From: Cohnella sp. OV330
GTDB lineage: Bacteria > Bacillota > Bacilli > Paenibacillales > Paenibacillaceae
Reading direction: 5' to 3'
Length of the DNA stretch: 64,000 nt
Assembly: GCF_900112065.1 (NCBI RefSeq)
Contig: NZ_FOKE01000013.1
Location: 1 to 64,000 of the forward strand
Shown: positions 8,478 to 16,757 of the stretch, one piece after another
Layout: every line of letters begins with the position of its first letter
Numbering within the stretch: position 1 is the first letter of the stretch
Notes under the pieces: generated by a model
Databases searched by the model: none
Told to the model about the DNA's origin: nothing
The model's input: the letters and a program-made list of their open reading frames with translations, nothing else
Translations under genes and position numbers: made by a program

Positions 8478-8656
8478 GCTGCATAAATGCAGCTATTCAT
8501 TCTGCGCGCCTGCTATTTTTGAAAGTTAGCTGCAAATATGCAGGTAATGGAGCGCCATACGCGAAAAACGGCTGCAACCCGCTGTAAAAGCTGCGAATTT
8601 GCAGCTAATCCCGTTCTGCTCGAACGCCGCTTGGAATTAGATGCAGAATTGCATCT
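8478..8656. repeat. Four-box palindromic array (51-61-50 spacing)
   Basis: Four short dyads lie between the SDR relic and the HNH gene: GCTGCATAAATGCAGC (8478-8493), AGCTGCAAATATGCAGGT (8528-8545), AGCTGCGAATTTGCAGCT (8589-8606) and AGATGCAGAATTGCATCT (8639-8656). Centres are 8485.5, 8536.5, 8597.5 and 8647.5. The family consensus is about AGCTGCAAATTTGCAGCT. Sequence between boxes shows no similarity. The same spacing plan occurs at 15.3, 22.5 and 29.0 kb with other box sequences. Confidence 0.85.
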
Positions 8657-8700
8657 ATTGTCCGTCCGGCCGAGATTCGGCGAAAATCGCAGCTCAACCG

Positions 8701-10026
8701 CTATTCCAGCGGCTTGACCGGAATGCCCGCCGCCACGAACTCGTCCAAATCGCGGTTCGCCTTGGTCTGGTTGCACAGATTGCAAGCGCAGACGCAGTTG
8801 TCCGGGGTCGTATGCCCGCCCTTGGAGCGCGGCAGCAGATGATCGATCGTGTCGCCGTATTCGCCGCAAAAATAGCAGGTATACTTGTCCCGGCTCAAGA
8901 TCATCAGCCGGAAATCGCGGTTGCTCAGCAGCCTGCGGATCGTATGGCGATTGACGACGACGGCCGCGTGCTCCCGCACCAGCGTGACCGCCATCTCCAG
9001 GTCGATCTCCTGGTACCAGCCGCGCCCCTTGTCGGTTCGGCCGCGCATGCGGACGAACCCTTCGCGCGTCGCCTGGAGCTGCGACGCGTCATGCGGGTCG
9101 ATGCCGCGCGCCGCGCCGCCCGGCGCGGTCGCCCGGGCGCGGGCCGAGCCGCGCGGCTGGACCCGCGGCGCAGCTTCTCCGGCCGGCGCACCCGGACGCT
9201 GCTTGGCCTGCTGCGGCCTCGCGGCGGCGGCCTTCGGCTGCGGCGAGGCCGCCCGTGCGGGCGCTGCCTGCGCCGCCGGCAGCACGGCAGCCTCGGCCGG
9301 CTGCTGCGCCGCGGGCGCGGGCGAGGCTGCCGCTGCGCCGCCGCGGCCCTTGCGCCGGCCGCGCCGCTTGCGCTTGGGCGCGCCCGACGCCGCGAGCGCG
9401 GCCGGCTCCTCCGGCGCCGCCGCCGGCACGGCCTGCTCCGGCGCGGGCAGCGCGCTCGCGCCGGCCGCTGCCGCCGAGCCGCGCTTGCGCCGGCCGCGGC
9501 GCTTGCGCTTCGGCGCGCCGGCAGCCGCTGGCGCAGCCTGCTCCTCCGCCGGCGCCGCGGGCGCGGCCGGCTCCGGCTGTGGCTGCGGCGCATCGCCGGC
9601 CGCGACGGGCGCTCCCCCGCGCCGTCGCCGGCGCTTGCGCGCGGGGCGAGGCGCCTCCTCAGGCGCGACGGCGAGCGCAGCCGCCTCGTCGAGCGCAGCC
9701 TCGGGCGCAGCCGCAGGCAGCCCGCGCCGTCGCCGGCCGCGTTTACCGCCAGGCGCCGGGCCTTCGGCGAAGCCGCCGGCGGGCATACCCGCCTCGGCCG
9801 CGGCAGACGGAACGCTCGTCTCGCCTGCCGCGAGATCCGCGCCGGAAGCGGCCGAGGGCAGGGACGCCCTGCACTGCTTGCAGATGCCCCTGCGCGCGTT
9901 CGCCCCCGCCCGCCGTCCGGATCTGCGGCGGAACTCCGATATCGGTTTAAGCTCGAAGCAGCTCACGCATTGCTTCAATTCCGCGGATGCCGCCTGGCCT
10001 TCCGGTGTCGATGTCGGCTTGCTCAA
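8701..10026 (-). CDS. HNH endonuclease domain protein with long basic Ala/Pro linker
   Basis: The 441 residues fall in three parts. Residues about 19-53 hold a CVSC...CKQC zinc-finger-like pair. Residues about 55-310 are low complexity, rich in Ala, Pro and Gly, and repeat Arg/Lys clusters (PKRKRRGRRK and variants, at least four times). The C-terminus carries an HNH nuclease fold, YTCYFCGEYG then IDHLLPRSKGG, ending CNLCNQTKAN, with two CxxC pairs for structural zinc. The start is TTG 10026, nine nt after GGAG; no ATG fits. It should be a DNA-binding nuclease, but no restriction or phage partner is nearby, so its role is unknown. Confidence 0.8.
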   Translation of the reverse strand: MSKPTSTPEGQAASAELKQCVSCFELKPISEFRRRSGRRAGANARRGICKQCRASLPSAASGADLAAGETSVPSAAAEAGMPAGGFAEGPAPGGKRGRRRRGLPAAAPEAALDEAAALAVAPEEAPRPARKRRRRRGGAPVAAGDAPQPQPEPAAPAAPAEEQAAPAAAGAPKRKRRGRRKRGSAAAAGASALPAPEQAVPAAAPEEPAALAASGAPKRKRRGRRKGRGGAAAASPAPAAQQPAEAAVLPAAQAAPARAASPQPKAAAARPQQAKQRPGAPAGEAAPRVQPRGSARARATAPGGAARGIDPHDASQLQATREGFVRMRGRTDKGRGWYQEIDLEMAVTLVREHAAVVVNRHTIRRLLSNRDFRLMILSRDKYTCYFCGEYGDTIDHLLPRSKGGHTTPDNCVCACNLCNQTKANRDLDEFVAAGIPVKPLE

Positions 10027-10308
10027 CGCTGTCAGCTCCGTATCTCGTTAGTAGTGTTATGTCCATTATACTTGATTTGCCAACGTTTGGCTCGGTTGCC
10101 GCCCGCTCGTCGCCAAGCCGCGTTCCCCGCGCGCTCATTCCAGCGTCTCGCGACCGCCTTTTTCTCGAACCCGCGCGTCATTCATCCGCATTACATTTCG
10201 CATGACCCCGGTAACTTACCAATTACTGCATCTGCGTGCCACAATATGCCATAGTCGAACGTGCTTCAGCGGCGTTTGAGACGGAACGAACGAAGGAGAG
10301 ATCGAATC

Positions 10309-10944
10309 ATGAAGTTGAACAAAAACGCGCTTCGCCTGACTGCGGCGGCGGCGCTGGCCGTCGCGCTCATCGCGCCCGGAGCGGCCCAGGCGGCGGACGC
10401 CGTCGTCAAGACCGACAGCGAAAAGGGGTTCGCGGCCCTCCAGGTCGGCAACCGCGTGTTCGTGCACGACAGCGAAAAGCAGCTGTACCAGACGAACGGC
10501 AAATTCCACGACGGCAAGCTGATCGACCTGTTCACGCTGCCCTACGGACCGGCGACGATCCCGCTGATCCTCGTCTACAACGACAAAGCCGGCTTGACGG
10601 TGTTCAGCGACCTGTGGCCGGAGTTCGCCAAAGGCAAGGAAAAGAATACGACCGAGGAATACATGAGCGGCCATATCTCCTTCAAGCCGATGAAGAAGGC
10701 GGCCAACCGGACGAACCACAACTATGCCGAGCAGGTCGGAGACACCGTGCACGTGTATACGGCCAACGACTTCGGCGATCTGAAAAAAGGCTATCATGAA
10801 TCCTACGCCGTTAAAGGCACGCTGCGCGGACTCATCCTGTACGATTGCTGTCCGTACGCGGTGCTCGAGAGCCCCGACGGCGGACTCGACGTGTACCATG
10901 CCGGCGAAGAAGGCCCGATGAAGGCCGGACATATCAATCTTTAA
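10309..10944 (+). CDS. Exported protein of unknown function
   Basis: The start is ATG 10309 (212 aa), after AAGGAGAG; the frame opens earlier but without a binding site. A clear Sec signal peptide (KLNKNALRL, hydrophobic core, AAQAADA cleavage region) precedes about 185 residues of soluble protein with no family I can name. Two cysteines in tandem (YDCCPYAV) lie near residue 180. Alternating motifs such as LQVGNRVFVHDSEKQ and VVKTDSEKG suggest beta structure. It is probably released or wall-associated. It is monocistronic, followed by a strong terminator. Confidence 0.75.
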   Translation: MKLNKNALRLTAAAALAVALIAPGAAQAADAVVKTDSEKGFAALQVGNRVFVHDSEKQLYQTNGKFHDGKLIDLFTLPYGPATIPLILVYNDKAGLTVFSDLWPEFAKGKEKNTTEEYMSGHISFKPMKKAANRTNHNYAEQVGDTVHVYTANDFGDLKKGYHESYAVKGTLRGLILYDCCPYAVLESPDGGLDVYHAGEEGPMKAGHINL

Positions 10945-10953
10945 AAAATCCCG

Positions 10954-10993
10954 ATCCGCAGGCCGGAGCGCTGACGCTCCGCTGCGGATTTTA
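10954..10993. terminator. Bidirectional terminator between convergent genes
   Basis: ATCCGCAG pairs with CTGCGGAT and CGGAGCG with CGCTCCG around a CTGA loop. TTTTA follows on the plus strand and A-rich sequence precedes it. It ends at the stop codon of the convergent helicase gene. Confidence 0.85.
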
Positions 10994-13528
10994 TGATCTG
11001 TCCCGCCCGTCCGCGCCCCACTCCTCGGGCAGCAACCGACTATATGGCGCCCGTCTGTACCGATCGTCGATCAATACCAGCACGCCGCTGTCGGACTCGC
11101 TCCGGATGAGCCGCCCGCCCGCTTGGAGCACCTTGTTCATGCCGGGGTACACGTAGGCGTAGTCGAATCCCGGCAATTCGGCGGCGTCGTAATGCGCCCG
11201 CATCAGATCCCGCTCGAAGCTCGGCTGCGGCATGCCAACGCCGACGACGACGACGCCCTGCAGCCTGTCGCCGGCCAGGTCGATGCCCTCCGAGAAGACG
11301 CCTCCCAACACCGCAAAGCCGATCAGCGCCTCGCCGTCGTCCGCTTCGAACGCCGAGAGATACCGGTCTCGCTCTTCCTCCGTCATCTCCGGCCGCTGCA
11401 GCATCGTGCGCAGGGCCTGTCCGCCCTGCGCCAGGAACGTCTCGTACACGGCGTTCATATAGGCGTAGGACGGGAAAAAGAACAAATAGCGTCCGGGCCG
11501 CCCGCCGGCCAGCCCCAGCATCCGGGCCGCGATCCGCTCGCGGCTCGTCTCCCGGTCCGCGTAGCGCGTGGACAGGGGCACGATCTCCGTAGCCCACTGC
11601 TCGGCTCGGAAGGGCGACGGCACCGATACGGAATAGTCCGTCTCTTCGGCGCCTAGCAGATCCATGTAGTAGCTCAGCGGGAACAGCGTCGCGGAGAAGC
11701 TGATCTGCGAGCGGTAGCCTTTGCGCATCTGGCGCAGCAGGCGGGACGGGTCCATGCAAAAGATTTTGAGCTTCAAATCCGCTCGCTGCCGTTCGGCATA
11801 GACGACGTGGCGTTCCGGGTCGTATAGCTTGACGGTACGCATCCAGTTGAGCGCCGCAAAATAAGCTTCGAGCAGCATCTCTTGCGGGTCCGTCGGCGCC
11901 TCGGCACTTTCATCGCGCGCTGCGGGCCCGCCCCTCAGAGCCTCGAGGCTGCCGCCGCTTGCTGAAGCGGATTCGTAATCGGCAGCGCGCCCGGCTACTT
12001 CCGGCGAAGCCTCGCCGTTCATCGCGATGGGCAAGACGTCGTCGCGCTCGCTCGCTGGCCCCCTTCTATCGAAGCTTCCGCTTCTCTCCGCCATGACCAG
12101 CGCGCTCTCGGCCGCGGCCGCGAACACCTCGACCGCATCGGCGAGCGCCTCGGGCACCCCTTCGGGCAGCAGAAACGCGCCCTGACCGTTCTCCCGCTTG
12201 CGCACGGCGAGCAGCGCGGCGTCGACCGCTTTGGCTGCGGCATGAACGGCGGCGTCCCTTCCCTTGAAGGCGCGGACGAGATTCAGAAAGTCCCGTTTGA
12301 AGAGCTCGGCCGAGTACATCTCCCGGGCGCGGTCCGGCAGGTTGTGCGCCTCGTCGACGAGCAGCGCGCAGGCGGCCTTCCACTCCGCCGCGACGCGCTT
12401 GAGCGAGATGCGCGGATCGAATATGTAGTTGTAGTCGCAAATGACGGCGTCCGCGATGTACGCCACCTCCAGCGACATCTCGAACGGGCACACGCGGTGC
12501 TTCCCCGCATACCGAAGCAGCTCCTCCTTGCGCATCAGCGTCTCGTTCGACAGCAGGTCAAGCACGGCGCCGTTGATGCGGTCGTAAAATCCTTCGGCGT
12601 ACATGCACGCGCCCCCGGCGCATCCCGGGCCCCCGGATTGGGCGGCCGCCGCCGCGCAAAGCTTGTCCTTGGCCGTGATCGTCACCGCGTGCAGCCGCAG
12701 CCCGCCGTCCTGCATGCGCCGCAGCGCGTCCTCCGCCGACGCGCGCGTCGTCGTGCGCGCGGTCAGGTAGAACAGCCGAGCGAGACGCCCTTCGCCGATC
12801 GACTTCACGGCGGGGTACAGCGTGGACATCGTCTTGCCGATGCCGGTCGGCGCGCGCGCGAACAACTGGTGGCCCGCCTCGATGCTCCGGTACACCGCGC
12901 CCGCAAGCTTGCGCTGTCCTGCGCGGTACGCCGGATACGGGAAGGCCAAGCCGGCGATGCTCTCGTCGCGCGCTGCGCGATGCCGCAGCTGAAGCTCCGC
13001 GAACGGCGCATACAGCTCGACGTAGACCTGAACGCGCCGCTCCAACTCCTCGTAGTCGGCCGTCCGCTCGAAGGATCTCCTGGCCCCTCCGTCGCCCCGC
13101 GTCTCCACGTAAGTCATTCTCACCCGGATCCGATCGAGGCCCTCCGCCTTCGCATGCATGTAGGCGTAGCAATAAGCCTGCGCCCAGTGGACCTCCGGCG
13201 TCTCCGTCTCCGAAGCGGGCAGGTCCCCGCCGGTCGACTTGATCTCCTCGATCGTCACGCTGCCGTCTTCGCCGGTCAAGAGCCCGTCGCAGCGCCCCTC
13301 GACGACGAACAGCAAGTCCCCATGCTCGATCTCGGCTCTCAGCTGAACCTCGCGGCGATCCTGCTCGCCATAGGCTTCCTGCACCTGCTGGTGCGCCTTG
13401 ACCCCGTCCGCCAGCGCGGATGCCTGGCGGAACCCGCTAATCAGGTCGCCGCTTCGCAGCGCGTATTCGACCAGCGGCCTGACCGCGATCGTGACCGTAC
13501 CCCGCATATCGTCCGTCCCCCAAGCCAT
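10991..13528 (-). CDS. Rad3/DinG-type iron-sulfur helicase with PD-(D/E)XK-like N-terminus
   Basis: The 845 residues combine an N-terminal segment with a nuclease-like signature (VVEGRCDGLL with Asp81, then IEEIKS with Glu95-x-Lys97) and a superfamily 2 helicase core. Walker A is APTGIGKT (226-233), the DEAH box is VDEAHNL (392-395), and four cysteines at 291, 303, 308 and 347 are placed as the Rad3/XPD iron-sulfur cluster ligands. The C-terminal helicase domain includes GVFSEGIDLAGDRL and the arginine-rich end. It should unwind DNA 5' to 3', and the N-terminal fold could cut. This arrangement is reported in Firmicute helicases related to DinG. It is monocistronic and convergent with 10309-10944. 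Confidence 0.88.
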   Translation of the reverse strand: MAWGTDDMRGTVTIAVRPLVEYALRSGDLISGFRQASALADGVKAHQQVQEAYGEQDRREVQLRAEIEHGDLLFVVEGRCDGLLTGEDGSVTIEEIKSTGGDLPASETETPEVHWAQAYCYAYMHAKAEGLDRIRVRMTYVETRGDGGARRSFERTADYEELERRVQVYVELYAPFAELQLRHRAARDESIAGLAFPYPAYRAGQRKLAGAVYRSIEAGHQLFARAPTGIGKTMSTLYPAVKSIGEGRLARLFYLTARTTTRASAEDALRRMQDGGLRLHAVTITAKDKLCAAAAAQSGGPGCAGGACMYAEGFYDRINGAVLDLLSNETLMRKEELLRYAGKHRVCPFEMSLEVAYIADAVICDYNYIFDPRISLKRVAAEWKAACALLVDEAHNLPDRAREMYSAELFKRDFLNLVRAFKGRDAAVHAAAKAVDAALLAVRKRENGQGAFLLPEGVPEALADAVEVFAAAAESALVMAERSGSFDRRGPASERDDVLPIAMNGEASPEVAGRAADYESASASGGSLEALRGGPAARDESAEAPTDPQEMLLEAYFAALNWMRTVKLYDPERHVVYAERQRADLKLKIFCMDPSRLLRQMRKGYRSQISFSATLFPLSYYMDLLGAEETDYSVSVPSPFRAEQWATEIVPLSTRYADRETSRERIAARMLGLAGGRPGRYLFFFPSYAYMNAVYETFLAQGGQALRTMLQRPEMTEEERDRYLSAFEADDGEALIGFAVLGGVFSEGIDLAGDRLQGVVVVGVGMPQPSFERDLMRAHYDAAELPGFDYAYVYPGMNKVLQAGGRLIRSESDSGVLVLIDDRYRRAPYSRLLPEEWGADGRDRS

Positions 13529-13598
13529 GTCGTGCTTCCCCGCCGGAACATTTGTTCTCTCATTGTATCACGAAGCGGACGGCATAGGAAAAGCCGGC

Positions 13599-13640
13599 AA
13601 AAACAAACCCGCCTGAACGCGATAACCGCGTCGGCGGGTT
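13599..13640 (-). terminator. Terminator of the spore-protein gene
   Basis: On the minus strand AACCCGCC pairs with GGCGGGTT, with an inner GCG/CGC, followed by TGTTTTTG. It lies 25 nt after the stop of the small acid-soluble protein gene. Confidence 0.8.
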
Positions 13641-13664
13641 CGTCTCTTGCGGATGGCGGCGCGG

Positions 13665-13949
13665 TTAAGGCTGTCTTTGCGACAGCTTCTCCTGCGCCAA
13701 CCGAATCATCTCGCGCACCATGGAGCCGCCGATCTTGCCGCCGATATGGCCGGCGTCCTCGGTCGTGAGATGGCCGTTGTCCCCCGGCGTCAGGGGCACG
13801 CCAAGCGACTTGGCGACCTCGTACTTCACGTCGTCCGGATGCGCGGGATCTACGGCATAGCCTTCCTTGCGCATAACCTCGGCCTTGAACGCGTTCACGC
13901 CTTGCTCGGCGCCCGGGACGGCGAGCCGCCGCGACCTTCTTCTGGACAT
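13665..13949 (-). CDS. Alpha/beta-type small acid-soluble spore protein
   Basis: The start is ATG 13949 (94 aa), seven nt after AAGGTGG; the upstream extension is not supported. The C-terminal stretch contains GHLTTEDAGHIGGKIGGSMV followed by REMIRLAQ. It matches the second conserved block of alpha/beta SASPs, and VNAFKAEVMRKEG matches the first helical block. These proteins coat and protect spore DNA and are degraded at germination. The N-terminus (SRRRSRR) is unusually basic, and the segment between the two blocks is longer than in classical SspA/SspB. A sigma-G-like promoter is visible upstream. Confidence 0.88.
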   Translation of the reverse strand: MSRRRSRRLAVPGAEQGVNAFKAEVMRKEGYAVDPAHPDDVKYEVAKSLGVPLTPGDNGHLTTEDAGHIGGKIGGSMVREMIRLAQEKLSQRQP

Positions 13950-13979
13950 CTCTCGCACCACCTTTTCGTCGGATGATGC

Positions 13980-14008
13980 TAGCTTGCGCGATCCCCGCGC
14001 CGTTATTC
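13980..14008 (-). promoter_or_regulatory. Possible sigma-G promoter for the spore-protein gene
   Basis: The minus strand shows GAATA at 14008-14004, a 17-nt spacer and CAAGCTA at 13986-13980. This resembles the forespore sigma-G pattern (GHATR then CATnnTA) and ends about 30 nt before the start codon. Confidence 0.35.
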
Positions 14009-14010
14009 GG

Positions 14011-14046
14011 AAAAGAAAAGGAGCCGGCAGCAAATGCTGCCAACTC
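14011..14046 (-). terminator. Terminator of the siderophore-binding gene
   Basis: The minus strand gives GAG, GGCAGC, loop ATTT, GCTGCC, GCTCC and then TTTTCTTTT. Confidence 0.85.
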
Positions 14047-14058
14047 CTCTTGTCCCGC

Positions 14059-15069
14059 TTATTTGCCCAGCAGTTTGACGACGTCGCGCAGCTGCCATTG
14101 CAGCGCCGCGGCGCTGAAGTCGTTCCAGTGGCCGCTGTCGACCAGGTACACTTGGTTTTTCTGGACGGCCGGGATGTTCTTCCATGCCGAAGCCTTCAGC
14201 GAGTCGTACGTGTCGATGTCCGCTTGACCGTCGACCATGATGAACAGCCGGTCCGCATCCGCTACGTTGGCAGGTACGGCCTCTTGCGTCACTTCGGTCG
14301 TGGCGGTGAGCGTCTTGACGTGCTCGGTCGGCTGGAAGCCGATATCTTCGTACAGCGGCGTGAACACCTTGGTCGGATGCTCGTAAATCTTCTTGCTCCA
14401 GAATTGGAGAATGCCGACCTTCTCGCCTTCCGCGATCTTGCCCTTCAGCTTCTCCTTGGCGTCCGCGGCATCGGCCTTGAAGCCGTCCAGGAACGCCTGC
14501 TTCTGGTCTTCGACGTTCAGCAGCGCAGCCAGATCGTCCAACTGCTCGTACGGCGTGCGGCCGAACGTGGTCGCATAGGTCGGCGCGATCTTCTGCAGCG
14601 CGTCGACCACTTCGGGCTTGAAGTAGTTGCTTACGATGATCAGGTCGGGCGTCGCAGCCAGTACCTTCTCGTTGTCCGCGTCTTGGTCGCCTATGCTCTC
14701 GATACCCGCGACGGCTTCGGGCTCGTCCTTGTACTTGTCCAGGTAATAGTTGATCGTGCCGACCGGCTTGACGCCGAGCGCCAGCAGATCGCCGAAGTTG
14801 GAGATGGCGACGACGCGCTCCGCCTTCGCCGGCACTTCGACTTCGCGGCCCATTCCGTCAGTGACCTTCTTCGTTGTCGCGCCCGCGTCGGACGATGCAG
14901 AGGCGGAGGACGAAGCGCTTGCGCCCGCGGAAGCCGACGCGCTCTCGCTCGCGGACGGGGATGCGCCGGACGATGCGTTATTGTCGTTTTTGCTGCCGCA
15001 GGCGGTGACGACGCTGACGAGCAGCAGGATAAACGTGAGGAGCAGGCCGAATTTGCGAAGCTTAAACAT
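14059..15069 (-). CDS. Iron-siderophore ABC transporter binding lipoprotein
   Basis: The start is ATG 15069 (336 aa), after AAGGAGAG. The signal peptide ends at lipobox VVTACGS, giving a lipid-anchored cysteine, followed by about 45 residues rich in Ser and Ala. The mature domain is a type III (FhuD/FecB/BtuF) binding protein: DGMGREVEVPAKAERVVAIS near the start, GDLLALGVKPVGT, TPDLIIVS, and a C-terminal SGHWNDFSAAALQWQLRDVV. It should deliver ferric siderophore to a FecCD-type permease; the permease genes are not in this window. A Fur-box-like site lies 60 nt upstream, so expression should rise on iron starvation. Confidence 0.9.
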   Translation of the reverse strand: MFKLRKFGLLLTFILLLVSVVTACGSKNDNNASSGASPSASESASASAGASASSSASASSDAGATTKKVTDGMGREVEVPAKAERVVAISNFGDLLALGVKPVGTINYYLDKYKDEPEAVAGIESIGDQDADNEKVLAATPDLIIVSNYFKPEVVDALQKIAPTYATTFGRTPYEQLDDLAALLNVEDQKQAFLDGFKADAADAKEKLKGKIAEGEKVGILQFWSKKIYEHPTKVFTPLYEDIGFQPTEHVKTLTATTEVTQEAVPANVADADRLFIMVDGQADIDTYDSLKASAWKNIPAVQKNQVYLVDSGHWNDFSAAALQWQLRDVVKLLGK

Positions 15070-15127
15070 GTAGGGATTCTCTCCTTGGAGGGTATGTTTG
15101 GTGTAAAGCGCTATCGTCACATTTGTA

Positions 15128-15146
15128 AACGATAACGATTCTCAAT
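15128..15146. promoter_or_regulatory. Fur-box-like operator
   Basis: AACGATAACGATTCTCAAT matches the Fur consensus (GATAATGATTATCA core) at most positions. It lies about 60 nt upstream of the siderophore-binding lipoprotein start. Confidence 0.65.
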
Positions 15147-15237
15147 ATCACTTGGACTATAATACCGGATATCGAGCGAAATGGCAAGACCGTTATTTCA
15201 CGCTAACAATAGGCGAAAACATGCCGTCGCACCGTGC

Positions 15238-15420
15238 ATCGCGCAAAAGTGCACGATAGACTTCCGTCTTGTTTACTTTTGCGTTTCTATCAAGCAAATC
15301 TGCGTGATATAACCCTTATCATCAACAATTTTGACGAAAGTAGGCGCTGTAACCTGCATATTTACACGATAGCTCCAAGCAAAAGCTTTTCCTCCGGTCT
15401 ATCGTGCACTTTTGCACGAT
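15238..15420. repeat. Four-box palindromic array (51-62-50 spacing)
   Basis: The outer boxes are clear: ATCGCGCAAAAGTGCACGAT (15238-15257) and the inverted ATCGTGCACTTTTGCACGAT (15401-15420). Two degenerate inner boxes lie at 15289-15308 and 15351-15370. Centres are 15247.5, 15298.5, 15360.5 and 15410.5. The array lies between the Fur box and the ndh terminator, outside both transcription units. The box family is shared with the array at 28.9 kb. Nothing else is seen in this 470-nt gap apart from the Fur box and terminator. Confidence 0.75.
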
Positions 15421-15462
15421 TCCGCATGCAGCCGCGGCGATTCGCTATCGAGTAAGCAAATA

Positions 15463-15508
15463 TAAAAAAATCGTTCCCCGTCCGGCATGCGCCGGGCCAA
15501 GGAACGAT
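15463..15508 (-). terminator. Terminator of the DUF1641-ndh operon
   Basis: The minus strand gives ATCGTTCC pairing with GGAACGAT, an inner CCGGC/GCCGG stem, and then a run of at least seven T. Confidence 0.92.
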
Positions 15509-15539
15509 CGGTAAGTCGATTCGACTAACAATGTAACGA

Positions 15540-16721
15540 CTATTCAAGCACCGCGAACAAACCTTTGATGTGCGTCAGGTAGCGGATGTTGCTCATTTCC
15601 TTCATCAGCGTCGCAGGGAAGCCCTTGAAGCGGGTGCCGCTGGCGCCGACCGTGCCGACCGCGTCCTTGCGGCCCAGGCTGCCCAGCGTACCGGAGAATA
15701 CCGGTTGGAACGTGTCTTGCACGCCGCCCTTGATCACGGCAGCCAGGTTGTGGCCGATGAGCTCGCCCATTTGCCAAGCCAGCTGCGCCGTCGGCGGATA
15801 AGGACGCGCGCCTTCGCCCGGGATGACGACCGCGCAGTCGCCTGCGAGGTAGACTTCAGGGTGCGAAGTCGATTGGAGCGTATCGGTGACCGATGCGCGG
15901 CCGCGGTTCACTTCGATGCCGCAGTTCGCGACGATCTCGTGACCTTGGACGCCGCCGGTCCAGATGATGGTGTTGGACTTCAGCGTACGGCCGTCCTTCA
16001 GGGAGACGGTGTCCTTGGAAGCTTCGGTGATCGCTACGCCGATGATGAACTCGACGCCGCGCTTCTCGAGGCTTGCTTGGGCGCGGGCGATAAGCTCCGG
16101 CGGGAAGATCGGCAGAATCGCCGGGCCGGCTTCGACCACGTACAGCTTGATGTCGGCCGGGTCGATGCCCTTGGCGCGCGCGACTTCAGGCAGCTTGTCG
16201 GCGAACTCGCCGACGAGCTCGATGCCCGTCAGGCCGCCGCCGCCGACGACGATCGTCGCGTCGGCCGGATCCTTGGACGCCTTGTAGGCGTCAAGACGCG
16301 CATGAACGTGCTCGCGGATCTTGTTGGCGTCGCTGACGGACTTCAGCACGAAGCTGTTCTCTTGCAGTCCCGGGATGCCGAAGTACGCCGTCTCGGAGCC
16401 GAGGGCGATGACGAGGTTGTCGTACGTGTACGAGCCTCCGCCGGCCGTCGTTACCTTTTTGTCGTTCGGCTTGATCTCCTTGACCGTATCGATGATCACA
16501 TTGATGCCTTGGTTCTTCAGCAGCTTGGCCAGCGGCAGCGCGACAGCCGGTTCGCTGATCGTGCCTGCAGCCAGACGGTGCAGCTCGGTGATGATCTGGT
16601 GGGTCGGATAACGGTTGATGACCGTAATCGCCGCTTCGTGGACGCTCAGGTGCTGACGAGCCGTCAGCGCGCTCAGCAATCCGCCGTAACCGCCGCCCAG
16701 GATCAAGATTTGTTTAGCCAT
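15540..16721 (-). CDS. ndh: Type II NADH dehydrogenase (NDH-2)
   Basis: The 393-residue flavoprotein has two dinucleotide-binding folds: ILILGGGYGGLLSAL at the N-terminus for FAD and ATIVVGGGGLTGIELVGEF (about residues 157-175) for NADH. A third motif, VYLAGDCAVV, contacts FAD, and PPTAQLAWQMGELIGHN follows the NDH-2 quinone-site pattern. The C-terminal hydrophobic/basic tail should attach it to the inner face of the membrane. It oxidises NADH and reduces menaquinone without pumping protons. It follows a DUF1641 gene, as in the Bacillus subtilis yjlC-ndh operon. A possible Rex site lies upstream of the pair. The start has GGAGG upstream. Confidence 0.93.
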   Translation of the reverse strand: MAKQILILGGGYGGLLSALTARQHLSVHEAAITVINRYPTHQIITELHRLAAGTISEPAVALPLAKLLKNQGINVIIDTVKEIKPNDKKVTTAGGGSYTYDNLVIALGSETAYFGIPGLQENSFVLKSVSDANKIREHVHARLDAYKASKDPADATIVVGGGGLTGIELVGEFADKLPEVARAKGIDPADIKLYVVEAGPAILPIFPPELIARAQASLEKRGVEFIIGVAITEASKDTVSLKDGRTLKSNTIIWTGGVQGHEIVANCGIEVNRGRASVTDTLQSTSHPEVYLAGDCAVVIPGEGARPYPPTAQLAWQMGELIGHNLAAVIKGGVQDTFQPVFSGTLGSLGRKDAVGTVGASGTRFKGFPATLMKEMSNIRYLTHIKGLFAVLE

Positions 16722-16757
16722 GGTCCATCCTCCGTTCGTGAGTCAGTGGTTTGGGGA

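Noticed and set aside
8641..10254. 537-aa plus-strand frame opposite the HNH gene
   Set aside because: It is an Arg/Ala-rich shadow produced by G+C-rich codons of the opposite gene; no domain or binding site, whereas the minus strand has CxxC and HNH motifs.
12242..13768. 508-aa plus-strand frame opposite the helicase
   Set aside because: Low-complexity Arg-rich translation; the opposite strand encodes a complete helicase.
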